The notes under the pieces were generated by a model, which worked only from the letters and a program-made list of their open reading frames with translations, ran no database searches and was not told where the DNA came from. A stretch of DNA of 64,000 nucleotides from Olleya namhaensis (GTDB lineage: Bacteria > Bacteroidota > Bacteroidia > Flavobacteriales > Flavobacteriaceae), in contig NZ_FORM01000002.1 of assembly GCF_900114005.1 (NCBI RefSeq), positions 124,001 through 188,000 on the forward strand, read 5' to 3'. Positions 1-7,753 of this stretch are shown here, in pieces (position 1 is the stretch's first letter; every line of letters begins with the position of its first letter). The translations under genes and the position numbers were made by a program.

Positions 1-807
1 AACCAATACACTTACACGTTGATCATTATCAAAGCGGTTAAACATTCCTGCAAACTCATATCTATCATCAGTCCCTACTCCCGCTGCAACACGTCCAAAA
101 ACACCTTTATTGTTTTCTTCCTTAATCGTTAAGTTTATAGTTTTGTTTTCTTTATCGCCTTCTTCTCCAGTAAATGCTTCACTTTTGGTTTTGGTATCTA
201 CTACTTGGATTTTATCAATAATCTCTTTAGTAAGATTTTTTATAGTAATAGACGGGTCGTTTCCAAAAAAAGGCTTCCCGTTAACTAAGATTTTATTAAC
301 CTCTTTACCGTTAACTTTAATTTTGCCTTCTTCATCAATTTCTACACCAGGTAGTTGCTTAAGTAAATCCTCAACTGTTGCGTCCTTTTTTGTTTTAAAG
401 GAATTAACATTAAACTCTAGAGTATCTTTTTTGATTGTAACAGGTGCAGAAGATTTAATAACAACCTCATCTAAGGCATTACTAATTTGTAAATTAATAG
501 CTCCTAAATTAATAGGCCCTGAAGTGATTGCTATTTTTTTCTTGTAAGATTTATAACCAACATAAGACACTAGAAGGTTTAAACTATCTAAAGATGTCTC
601 GTCCTCCATACTAAAGACGCCATCTTTTTCAGTAATGGTATAAGTTACCAAGCTATTATCCTTAATACGCTCTAGATAGACTGTTGCTGCTTCAAGGGGT
701 GCTTGATCTAAGTCGTCAAATACTTGACCGCTTATAATAAATTGTTTGGATTGACTAAATGAGGATACTGTGCACAAAAAAGTGCAAATTAAGATTAGAT
801 AACGCAT
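1..807 (-). CDS. TonB-dependent receptor-like outer membrane beta-barrel protein, N-terminal part
   Basis: Open frame running off the left edge of the window, so only about 269 N-terminal residues are visible. It starts with a signal peptide (MRYLILICTFLCTVSSFSQS), followed by a CarboxypepD_reg-like domain (ISGQVFDD near residue 29, then VSYVGYKSYKKK). A plug-type segment follows, with VEDLLKQLPGVEID and ILVNGKPFFGNDP. This order is typical of the Bacteroidota family of outer membrane beta-barrel proteins with a regulatory-like N-domain, related to SusC/TonB receptors. The barrel itself lies outside the window, so substrate and TonB dependence cannot be judged. Family assignment is fairly sure; function is unknown. 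Confidence 0.8.
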   Translation of the reverse strand, partial: MRYLILICTFLCTVSSFSQSKQFIISGQVFDDLDQAPLEAATVYLERIKDNSLVTYTITEKDGVFSMEDETSLDSLNLLVSYVGYKSYKKKIAITSGPINLGAINLQISNALDEVVIKSSAPVTIKKDTLEFNVNSFKTKKDATVEDLLKQLPGVEIDEEGKIKVNGKEVNKILVNGKPFFGNDPSITIKNLTKEIIDKIQVVDTKTKSEAFTGEEGDKENKTINLTIKEENNKGVFGRVAAGVGTDDRYEFAGMFNRFDNDQRVSVLV

Positions 808-827
808 TTTGGTTTTGGTTGATATTA

Positions 828-849
828 AAGGGCTTAATAAAAAGCCCTT
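828..849 (-). terminator. Possible terminator after der
   Basis: Inverted repeat AAGGGCTT / AAGCCCTT with a 6-nt A/T loop, lying between the end of der and the start of the TonB-receptor gene on the same strand. The stem is short and the downstream T-run is weak, so it may be an attenuator-like hairpin in the receptor leader instead. Confidence 0.35.
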
Positions 850-921
850 AGATTTTCAACGAAAATAAACTTGTAATCTTATTCTTAGTCTTAAGAAAAA
901 CTTAAAAGTAATTTAGAACGA

Positions 922-2232
922 TTATTTTTTACGCATGTAAACACTAATCGGAACACCTTTAAAATCATAAAGTTCACGTAATTTATTTTCTAAATAACGC
1001 TTATAACCTTCACGTACATATTGTGGTAAGTTACAGAAAAAAGCAAATTGAGGTTGCGGTGTTGGCAATTGCATAATATACTTAATCTTAACAAATTTAC
1101 CTTTATAAGCTGGTGGTGGGTAATTATCTATTATTGGTAATAGAGTTTCGTTAAGCTCACTAGTCTTAATACGTTTTGTTCTGTTGTTGTAAACTTCAAC
1201 AGCAGTTTCAATAGCTTTAAAAATACGTTGTTTTGTTAATGCAGAAATAAAGATAATTGGCACATCTGTAAAAGGCTCTAATTGCTTTTTGATATGCTTC
1301 TCATATTCGTTAGTAGACTTATGATCTTTTTCTACTAAATCCCATTTATTAATTAAAACTACAATACCTTTTCTGTTACGTTGTGCTAACCAAAAAATAT
1401 TTTGAATTTGCCCATCAAACGTCCTGGTAGCATCTACAACTAATAAACATACATCTGCATGCTCTATAGCACGTACACTACGCATTACAGAATAAAATTC
1501 TAAATCTTCTTTAACTTTTGATTTTTTTCTAATTCCGGCTGTATCAACTAAATTAAATTCGAAACCAAAACGGTTGTATTTAGTATCAATTGCATCTCTT
1601 GTAGTACCTGCAATATCTGTTACTATATATCTTTCTTCACCAATTAAAGCATTAATAAAAGAAGATTTTCCTGCATTTGGACGTCCTACTACAGCAAAAC
1701 GTGGTATTGCATCTTCTTCTACTTCTTCTTCCTCTTCTTCAGGTAAAGCCTTTACTAAATCGTCTAATAAATCTCCTGTACCACTACCGTTTATACTTGC
1801 AATAGTATGATACTCTCCTAATCCTAAATTATAAAACTCGACAGCATCTTCTTCACGCTTACCGTTATCTACTTTATTTACAACTAAAAAGACAGGCTTA
1901 GTTACTTTACGTAATAATCTAGCAACATCTTCATCCATTCCAGTAACACCGTCTTCCACATTAACCATAAAAATAATAGCATCAGCTTCTTCAATTGCTA
2001 AAACTACTTGTTTATCGATTTCTGCTTCAAAAACATCATCACTTCCCTTTACATAACCACCTGTATCAATTAGAGAAAACTCTCTACCATTCCAATCACT
2101 TTTTCCGTAATGCCTATCTCTTGTTACACCACTAACAGCGTCAACAATAGCCTCACGACGTTGGATTAAACGATTAAAAAATGTTGATTTACCTACATTT
2201 GGTCTTCCTACTATAGCTACTATACTACTCAT
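922..2232 (-). CDS. der: Ribosome biogenesis GTPase Der (EngA)
   Basis: 436 residues, the normal length for Der. It has two tandem G domains: the first P-loop is GRPNVGKS at residues 9-16 with DTGG near 57 and NKVD at 119; the second is GRPNAGKS at 183-190 with DTAGIR and NKWD further on. An acidic linker ([10 protein letters not shown], about 165-174) separates them, and the last 80 or so residues form the KH-like domain. Der acts in late 50S subunit assembly. A perfect TANNTTTG promoter (positions 2273-2280) gives a predicted leader of about 36 nt. It is transcribed separately from era, although both ribosome-assembly GTPases sit within 3 kb. Confidence 0.97.
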   Translation of the reverse strand: MSSIVAIVGRPNVGKSTFFNRLIQRREAIVDAVSGVTRDRHYGKSDWNGREFSLIDTGGYVKGSDDVFEAEIDKQVVLAIEEADAIIFMVNVEDGVTGMDEDVARLLRKVTKPVFLVVNKVDNGKREEDAVEFYNLGLGEYHTIASINGSGTGDLLDDLVKALPEEEEEEVEEDAIPRFAVVGRPNAGKSSFINALIGEERYIVTDIAGTTRDAIDTKYNRFGFEFNLVDTAGIRKKSKVKEDLEFYSVMRSVRAIEHADVCLLVVDATRTFDGQIQNIFWLAQRNRKGIVVLINKWDLVEKDHKSTNEYEKHIKKQLEPFTDVPIIFISALTKQRIFKAIETAVEVYNNRTKRIKTSELNETLLPIIDNYPPPAYKGKFVKIKYIMQLPTPQPQFAFFCNLPQYVREGYKRYLENKLRELYDFKGVPISVYMRKK

Positions 2233-2272
2233 AATTTATATTTTTATGCATTACATATCCTGTAAGCGCGTG

Positions 2273-2280
2273 CAAAGGTA
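2273..2280 (-). promoter_or_regulatory. der promoter, -7 element
   Basis: TACCTTTG on the minus strand, a perfect match to the Bacteroidota -7 consensus TANNTTTG. No operator palindrome of the kind found in the stress block stands 29.5 bp upstream, so this serves as a housekeeping control. Confidence 0.6.
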
Positions 2281-2329
2281 GTGTTTAGTTCGAGAAAAAA
2301 TAGTATTTTACTTTCATTATGAGATAATT

Positions 2330-2827
2330 ATGAACGAAAATTTAAATGAAGTCGTGCTTCGTCCACGATTTAAAATAGAGCTAAACAAACAACATACCAG
2401 TGTTTTAGATGCTTTTGAAGCTAAAAGACATGACCAAAGTCAGTTTATTGTTTCTAGAATAGACGATCATGTTTTTATTAAATTACCCAAAGCACAGCAA
2501 CATTTTTGGTCGCCACAGCTACATTTAGAGATAAATGATCTAGAAAACAATAAAAGTCAACTCTACGGATTGTTTGGTCCCAACCCAACCGTTTGGACTT
2601 TATTTATGTTTTTACATTTTATAGTTGCAGGTTTTTTTATCGCCTTTTGTATTTGGGCTTATTCTAACTACGCCTTAAAAGTAGATTACCAACTTCAGGT
2701 TTGGGGTATTGTTGGGACGACACTATTATGGTTTATACTTTATTTTGCCGGACGCATGAGCAAAACATCAAACCAAACCGAAATGACAGCACTCTATACT
2801 TTTATGAGTGGTGTTTTAGACGCATAA
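2330..2827 (+). CDS. Membrane protein of unknown function, two transmembrane segments
   Basis: 165 residues with no motif I recognise. The N-terminal ~90 residues are soluble and polar (a cytoplasmic domain with HDQSQFIVSRIDDHVFIKLP). Two hydrophobic helices follow, at about residues 95-118 (TLFMFLHFIVAGFFIAFCIW) and 127-145. No signal peptide is seen. It lies divergent from der and convergent with era, and is closed by a shared bidirectional terminator. The N-terminal part may bind a small ligand, but that is speculation. Confidence 0.75.
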   Translation: MNENLNEVVLRPRFKIELNKQHTSVLDAFEAKRHDQSQFIVSRIDDHVFIKLPKAQQHFWSPQLHLEINDLENNKSQLYGLFGPNPTVWTLFMFLHFIVAGFFIAFCIWAYSNYALKVDYQLQVWGIVGTTLLWFILYFAGRMSKTSNQTEMTALYTFMSGVLDA

Positions 2828-2862
2828 AAAAAGGCTTTAGTAATTAACTAAAGCCTTTTAAA
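2828..2862. terminator. Bidirectional intrinsic terminator
   Basis: Stem AAAAGGCTTTAGT / ACTAAAGCCTTTT with a short AATTA loop, flanked by A-run and T-run. It sits between two convergent genes (membrane protein and era) and can serve both. Confidence 0.85.
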
Positions 2863-2878
2863 TATCTGTTTTATTTTT

Positions 2879-3760
2879 TTATTGATTGTAACCAAAACGT
2901 TTTAATTGACGTTGATTGCTTCTCCAATTTTTATTTACTTTAACGTAAAGTTCTAAGTGAATTTGTTTTCCAAAGAATTTCTCTAAATCTTTTCTAGCCT
3001 CTACACCTACGCGTTTTAATGCGCTTCCTTTGTGCCCAATAATAATTCCTTTTTGAGTCTCACGCTCTACCATTATTACAGAACGCACACGAATAATTTC
3101 ATCCTCTTCAAAAAACTCTTCAGTATCAATCTCAACCGCATAAGGGATTTCCTTTTTGTAATGCATTAAGATTTTTTCGCGAATAGTTTCGTTTATAAAA
3201 AAACGTTCTGGCTTATCTGTTAATTGATCCTTTGGATAAAAAGCTGGAGATTCTGGCAATAATTCAATAATTCTGTCAAAAATTTCTTTCACATTAAACC
3301 CTTCTAAAGCAGAAATTGCAATAATCTCTGCATTTGGAACTTTAGTAGCCCAAGATTGCACTTGTTCTTCTAACTGCTCTTGATTAGATTTATCAATTTT
3401 ATTAAGTAATAATAATACTGGAATTTTAGCGTTAGTGATTTTATTAAAAAACGCTTCGTCTTTTAATTCTCTTTCACCAATCTCTACCATATAAATTAAG
3501 ATATCAGCATCGTCAAAAGCGGACTTTACAAAATCCATCATAGAGGCTTGCAGCTCGTAAGCCGGTTTGATAATCCCTGGCGTATCACTTAATATAACCT
3601 GAAAATCCTCACCATTTACAATACCAAGAATTCTGTGTCTTGTTGTTTGTGCTTTAGACGTTATTATAGACAGTTTTTCGCCTACAAACGCATTCATAAG
3701 TGTTGACTTACCAACATTTGGATTACCAATAATATTTACAAAACCTGCTTTATGTGCCAT
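2879..3760 (-). CDS. era: GTPase Era
   Basis: 293 residues, typical for Era. The P-loop GNPNVGKS is at residues 12-19, followed by the switch region SKAQTTRHRILGI, DTPG near 59-62, NKID near 120, and a C-terminal KH domain with GIIIGHKGSALKRVG. Era binds 16S rRNA and helps mature the 30S subunit. A perfect -7 element at 3783-3790 overlaps the 3' end of the upstream methyltransferase gene and gives a leader of about 18 nt. Confidence 0.97.
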   Translation of the reverse strand: MAHKAGFVNIIGNPNVGKSTLMNAFVGEKLSIITSKAQTTRHRILGIVNGEDFQVILSDTPGIIKPAYELQASMMDFVKSAFDDADILIYMVEIGERELKDEAFFNKITNAKIPVLLLLNKIDKSNQEQLEEQVQSWATKVPNAEIIAISALEGFNVKEIFDRIIELLPESPAFYPKDQLTDKPERFFINETIREKILMHYKKEIPYAVEIDTEEFFEEDEIIRVRSVIMVERETQKGIIIGHKGSALKRVGVEARKDLEKFFGKQIHLELYVKVNKNWRSNQRQLKRFGYNQ

Positions 3761-3782
3761 CTTAATCTTATTTAATAGACCG

Positions 3783-3790
3783 CAAAGTTA
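3783..3790 (-). promoter_or_regulatory. era promoter, -7 element
   Basis: TAACTTTG on the minus strand, a perfect TANNTTTG match. It overlaps the stop region of the upstream RNA methyltransferase gene, so era has its own promoter despite the 27-bp gap. Confidence 0.55.
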
Positions 3791-4246
3791 CGACCTTGGT
3801 TTGTTTATTCCTCTATCGTACATCACAATACTTCCGGCAACGGATACATTTAAACTTAAAGGGGACTTAAATTTAACTAAAAAGTGACTTTTCTCTATGG
3901 CTTGCTTAGATAATCCATGATCCTCAGCACCTAATAAATAAACACAACGTCTAGGATGATGGAAGGTTTCTAGATCTACAGCAGTATCATCTAGCTCCAC
4001 ACCAACCAATCTAGCACCTTTTGGGATGTTGTTATAAAACTCCTCAAACGTGGCATAGTGAAAATAGGGCATTGCCTTTACCGCATTATGTGTGTCACAC
4101 GCCTGTTTAGCATATCTATTACCAATAGTAAAAATATAACTTGCGCCTAGATTTTGTGCTGTACGCCACAGTACACCTAAATTCTCAGGTGTTTTACCAT
4201 TTTGGATGCCGATTCCAAAATATTCGTTTTCAAAATTATCTACCAT
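3788..4246 (-). CDS. RNA methyltransferase, SpoU/TrmH family
   Basis: 152 residues, forming only the SPOUT knotted domain. It has the family motifs: NLGVLWRTAQNLGA (motif 1, about residues 22-35), LLGAEDHGLS (motif 2, about 108-117) and SLNVSVAGSIVMYD (motif 3, about 131-144). These proteins transfer methyl groups from S-adenosylmethionine to ribose 2'-OH in tRNA or rRNA; the exact target cannot be told. The predicted -7 element (4251-4258) puts the transcription start on the A of the ATG, so the mRNA may be leaderless. Confidence 0.9.
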   Translation of the reverse strand: MVDNFENEYFGIGIQNGKTPENLGVLWRTAQNLGASYIFTIGNRYAKQACDTHNAVKAMPYFHYATFEEFYNNIPKGARLVGVELDDTAVDLETFHHPRRCVYLLGAEDHGLSKQAIEKSHFLVKFKSPLSLNVSVAGSIVMYDRGINKPRS

Positions 4247-4250
4247 GCTA

Positions 4251-4258
4251 CAAAAGTA
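4251..4258 (-). promoter_or_regulatory. Promoter of the SpoU methyltransferase, leaderless
   Basis: TACTTTTG on the minus strand (perfect TANNTTTG). Taking the first T as -12, +1 is position 4246, which is the A of the start codon. Confidence 0.5.
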
Positions 4259-4391
4259 AAATTTTTATATAATATATAAACAATCACAAAGGTTATATCA
4301 ATTAATGACAATGTCTTAAAGTTTTATTAATTAACTGAAAGGTCTTGACATAAAAACGACAAAAATTGTAGTTTCATGCAAAATTTAATAA

Positions 4392-5195
4392 ATGACAACA
4401 CTTAAATCAGTTATACTATTTTTATCTCTAGTCTTGATCACCTCTTGCAATACAAAAGATAAAAACAAAACTGAAACTATTACCACTAAACCTACTACTA
4501 CAACTCCAGTTGTAACGTTAAGCAAGGCACAAAAACTTTTAAACCAAACTATTTTAGCGCATGGTGGTGACCTTTATAATACAGCACATTATGCTTTTAG
4601 TTTTAGAGGTATTGAGTATCAGTTTAAAAACAACGGAACGGATTATACATACATTAAAAGTTACAAAAAAAAATCAGACAGTATCAAAGATGTATTAAAA
4701 AATAACGTCTTTACACGCACCATAAACAATAAGTCAGTAGCACTATCTGATAAGGACATTGCAATTGGAACTGGTGCAATTAATTCTGTAATTTATTTTG
4801 CAACATTGCCTTACAAGTTAAATGACAAAGCTGTTAATAGCACTTACGTGGAAAGTCTTACCATCAAAGACCAAAATTACGATGCTATAAAAGTTACATT
4901 TAATGAAGCTGGTGGCGGGCAAGACCATGACGACCAATTTTACTATTGGATAAATATAGACACTAAAAAAATTGACTATTTGGCGTATAGCTATAATGTA
5001 AATGATGGTGGTGTAAGATTTAGAAGCGCTTACAGCCCAAGAGTTATTGACGGTATAACGTTTCAAGATTACATAAACTACGAAGCAAAAGTGGGCACAC
5101 CATTAAAAGACTTACCAGTCCTTTTTGAAGCTGGGCAACTAAAAGAACTTTCAAAAATAAAAACTGAGAACATAATTAATTTAAACAAAAACTAG
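4392..5195 (+). CDS. Lipoprotein, DUF6503-like
   Basis: 267 residues with a lipoprotein signal (lipobox SLVLITSC, Cys at about residue 19), then a Thr/Lys-rich linker and a globular domain. The domain begins HGGDLYNTAHYAFSFRG and includes HDDQFYYWIN, a pattern I associate with DUF6503, a periplasmic beta-rich family of Bacteroidota. No enzymatic motif is known to me. It is followed after 2 bp by a DUF2911 gene, so the two are almost certainly co-transcribed up to the terminator at about 5818. Confidence 0.75.
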   Translation: MTTLKSVILFLSLVLITSCNTKDKNKTETITTKPTTTTPVVTLSKAQKLLNQTILAHGGDLYNTAHYAFSFRGIEYQFKNNGTDYTYIKSYKKKSDSIKDVLKNNVFTRTINNKSVALSDKDIAIGTGAINSVIYFATLPYKLNDKAVNSTYVESLTIKDQNYDAIKVTFNEAGGGQDHDDQFYYWINIDTKKIDYLAYSYNVNDGGVRFRSAYSPRVIDGITFQDYINYEAKVGTPLKDLPVLFEAGQLKELSKIKTENIINLNKN

Positions 5196-5197
5196 AC

Positions 5198-5773
5198 ATG
5201 AAAAAATTACTATTTATTATCGCAATTGTATTAACAGGGTCAACTGTAAACGCACAAGAGTTTGCTAAAATGGACAAAAGCCCAATGGACCGTGCTTACT
5301 ACCCAAGTGATGCACCACACAGAACCTTTAAAAAAGACGATGCAGAGAAAAAAGCAGCAGAACCACAAATACGTGTAACATACTCGCGTCCTGCTAAAAA
5401 AGGAAGAGTTGTTTTTGGTGAATTACTAAAATTTGGTGAAGCTTGGAGAGTTGGAGCTAATGAGTCTACTGAAATTTTATTTAACAACGACGTTACTTTT
5501 GGTGGAAAAGAGATTAAAGCTGGACGTTACACAGTAATTATTATTCCTACTGCTACAGAATGGACTTTAAAATTAAATACTGAATTAGATGGTTGGGGTA
5601 ACTACGGATACGATTCTAGCAAAGATGTTGCTAGTGTAACTGTTCCTGTTACAAAAAGTGAGAAAGAGATCGAAAATTTATCTGTTTCACTTTATAAAGC
5701 TTCAGAAAACACAGTACATTTAAAAATTGGATGGGATACTACAGTTGCTGAGTTTCCTATTACTTTAAAATAA
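5198..5773 (+). CDS. Exported DUF2911 protein
   Basis: 191 residues with a signal peptide (MKKLLFIIAIVLTGSTVNAQ). The body matches DUF2911: RVTYSRPAKKGRVVFGELL, FGEAWRVGANESTEI, AGRYTVIIIPTATEWTL and LKIGWDTTVAEFP. Members are periplasmic or secreted, have no assigned function, and have at times been misnamed after asparagine synthetase. It is the second gene of a two-gene operon with the upstream lipoprotein (2-bp gap). Confidence 0.85.
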   Translation: MKKLLFIIAIVLTGSTVNAQEFAKMDKSPMDRAYYPSDAPHRTFKKDDAEKKAAEPQIRVTYSRPAKKGRVVFGELLKFGEAWRVGANESTEILFNNDVTFGGKEIKAGRYTVIIIPTATEWTLKLNTELDGWGNYGYDSSKDVASVTVPVTKSEKEIENLSVSLYKASENTVHLKIGWDTTVAEFPITLK

Positions 5774-5817
5774 GTTAAACAAAATCAGTCACCCAATACA
5801 AGGGGACACAATTTTAT

Positions 5818-5858
5818 ATTAAAAAACCGATGAAGTTAGCTTCATCGGTTTTTTTTAT
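5818..5858 (+). terminator. Intrinsic terminator
   Basis: Strong hairpin AACCGATGAAG / CTTCATCGGTT with a TTAG loop and a long T-run, closing the two-gene DUF6503-DUF2911 operon. Confidence 0.92.
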
Positions 5859-5901
5859 TTTATCGAAAATTAAAGTTATAGATCGTTTAAAATAGAACGT
5901 T

Positions 5902-6276
5902 CTATTCAAAATGTTTTTTCACAAAAGCACTTTTCTCGTGGTCTGTCATCTTATCAGCTGGTTCAACATCAATTTTAACATCCTTAAAATGCAAATCTTT
6001 TTTCAAGACATTATACAATTCTGTTTTTGCATTTGTTGGTCCAAATAACACCACATTATTATAGTTTAAAATAGCATTTGCAATTTGTTTATAATAAGCG
6101 TCATTCATTTGCTGTCGCTTATTATGCATCAAGTTTTCGCTTCTACTCAATGCTTCTTCTTTAGTGTTAAAATTAAATTTTGAATCTATAGTTTTATTTG
6201 CATTTTGGACTTCTAAATCAATCAGATTTGCGGTGGAATGATCCATCCATATTCCTAAGTTTTTTTCTGTTTTCAT
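5902..6276 (-). CDS. eRF1 domain 3-like (BaeRF/translational machinery type) protein
   Basis: 124 residues. The start GIWMDHSTANLIDL resembles the VWIDHREAHI start of small bacterial proteins annotated as translational machinery or eRF1-like. The C-terminal half has VVLFGPTNAKTELYNVL and EPADKMTDHE, like the GPGxAKxEL and ETxDxxTD motifs of that family. These proteins are thought to be single-domain relatives of release-factor/pelota domain 3. Their biological role is not established, though they often occur among stress genes. It lies 57 bp downstream of the YceI gene and is probably the second gene of the operon driven by the bidirectional operator at about 7069. Confidence 0.6.
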   Translation of the reverse strand: MKTEKNLGIWMDHSTANLIDLEVQNANKTIDSKFNFNTKEEALSRSENLMHNKRQQMNDAYYKQIANAILNYNNVVLFGPTNAKTELYNVLKKDLHFKDVKIDVEPADKMTDHEKSAFVKKHFE

Positions 6277-6333
6277 GTTTTTTCTATTAAAATTAGAGTT
6301 AACTATACCACTTACTTAAGATCAATTAAAACC

Positions 6334-6966
6334 TTATTTTGTATTAACAGGTAATTTGATTTGTACATCTACATCAGGCCACAATTTTGAAATCCCGTCT
6401 GTTCCGGTATGTAAATCATAACACACTTTATTTAAAGACTGCATAGCCTTTTCTCCTTGCCATATATTTAAATCAATTTTTGCAGACAATGTTATGGTGT
6501 CATTTTTAAATAAATAGGCACATTCTAACGGGCGCGTCCTATTATTCATCTTCAAATTAAAAACGCCTTTACCTTGATCTGCCTCAACTACAGCTCCTAA
6601 AATAGTATCTGTATTAAATACTTTAAAAAAAGAGTCGACTAATTTGGTATCTCTTATTTCTAAATTAGAATTAACAGAAGCCGTTTGTATTTCTATTTTA
6701 GCCTGTTTTAATAACGACTCAATAGCTGCTGCATTATTAGTTCCAGAAAACTTAAAATCATCAAACTGACCACTTACCCCTAGCTTATCGGTAAACTTAT
6801 ATGCAGTCCATGATACCAAAACACCTTCAGTATCTATTGTATATAATTTATCTTCTTTAACCGCCTCACTCTGATCAATAATTTTCTGTTCTTTTTTTGA
6901 AGTATTACAAGAAGATATTAATAGTATTAAAACCAAATAAGTTGTTTTTTTAAATAGTCGTTTCAT
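6334..6966 (-). CDS. YceI-like periplasmic lipoprotein
   Basis: 210 residues with a lipoprotein signal (lipobox LILLISSC, Cys about residue 20). The body matches the YceI lipocalin-like fold: VLVSWTAYKFTDKLGVSGQF, a ladder of strands with VNSNLEIRDTKLVDSFF, and LSAKIDLNIWQ. YceI proteins bind isoprenoid or lipid ligands in the periplasm and are often stress-induced. A perfect TACCTTTG -7 element at 7038-7045 lies 29.5 bp from the operator at 7069-7080 and gives a leader of about 67 nt. It is transcribed divergently from the lipid genes starting at 7151. Confidence 0.82.
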   Translation of the reverse strand: MKRLFKKTTYLVLILLISSCNTSKKEQKIIDQSEAVKEDKLYTIDTEGVLVSWTAYKFTDKLGVSGQFDDFKFSGTNNAAAIESLLKQAKIEIQTASVNSNLEIRDTKLVDSFFKVFNTDTILGAVVEADQGKGVFNLKMNNRTRPLECAYLFKNDTITLSAKIDLNIWQGEKAMQSLNKVCYDLHTGTDGISKLWPDVDVQIKLPVNTK

Positions 6967-7037
6967 AAAACAGATATAATATTATGTTTAGGAATTGTAT
7001 TTAACACGTTTACCCTATTATTAAGTGTTAACAATGA

Positions 7038-7110
7038 CAAAGGTAGACATAGTAAAAGCCTCCTGAAATGACGCAAGTCAGTTTTACTTGTTTTTAAAAT
7101 TGTTAATTTG
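7038..7110. promoter_or_regulatory. Bidirectional stress operator-promoter (site A)
   Basis: Palindrome TGACGCAAGTCA at 7069-7080. Minus side: TACCTTTG (7038-7045), exactly 29.5 bp from the palindrome centre, for YceI. Plus side: TTAATTTG (7103-7110), 28.5 bp from the centre, for the 7151 operon. One operator could therefore activate both directions. Confidence 0.75.
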
Positions 7111-7150
7111 CCACTTAAACCTTTAGTAATAAATTTAGAATCAACATTTT

Positions 7151-7750
7151 ATGATCAAGAACTTAGTGCTTATTGTCTGTTTTATAACCTTAGGAAGCGA
7201 TTTGTACACTTCTGAAGAAAAAATATTGTTTGATGTTATTCGTAACGAAAAAGTAATTGGCAGCCTAAAAGCAACTAAAATAATCAAGGACTCTAAAACT
7301 TATTATAAAAGCTCGACTAGTATTAATGCAAAAATCATAAAAGAAATTAGAGTTAATTATAAATACGACGTCATTTTTGATTCTGAATCGTTAGAGCAAT
7401 CCAATGTAAACATTACAGTAAATGAAAAATCACATGCTAAGACTATTACAGAATGGGATGACACTAACTACCAAGTCATTAAAAATGGGAAGAATGAAGC
7501 TACAATTACTAACGCCATCTCCTATGCTACTGTCCAGTTGTATTTTGAAGAACCCAAAAACATCACGACTTGCTATTCTGAACAAAATGGGGATTTTAAT
7601 ACCATAATAGCCATGGGAAACCATATATATAAGAAAGTAAATGCAAGCAATAATGAAAATTTATACTATTACAAAAACGGACTTTTAACCAAAGCCACTA
7701 TAGATGGAGGACTTATTCAGTTTGAAATAATAAGAAAAAGCAATCATTAG
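7151..7750 (+). CDS. Exported DUF6134-like protein
   Basis: 199 residues with a short hydrophobic N-terminus that may be a signal peptide (MIKNLVLIVCFITLGSDLY). The remainder is beta-rich: FDVIRNEKVIGSLKATK, SINAKIIKEIRVNYKYDV and a C-terminal YYYKNGLLTKATID. This resembles DUF6134, a periplasmic family without a known activity. It is followed after 3 bp by cardiolipin synthase, so the two form an operon behind the plus side of operator A (predicted leader about 35 nt). Confidence 0.65.
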   Translation: MIKNLVLIVCFITLGSDLYTSEEKILFDVIRNEKVIGSLKATKIIKDSKTYYKSSTSINAKIIKEIRVNYKYDVIFDSESLEQSNVNITVNEKSHAKTITEWDDTNYQVIKNGKNEATITNAISYATVQLYFEEPKNITTCYSEQNGDFNTIIAMGNHIYKKVNASNNENLYYYKNGLLTKATIDGGLIQFEIIRKSNH

Positions 7751-7753
7751 ACT

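Noticed and set aside
1574-1810. Open frames on the opposite strand of der, TonB-receptor, BON, groEL, topA and RND genes
   Set aside because: They lie wholly inside well-supported genes, match no family, and have the composition of antisense shadows.
4296-4320. TGACAATGTC upstream of the 4392 lipoprotein gene
   Set aside because: Spacer of wrong length, no second GTCA half and no -7 element at the correct distance.
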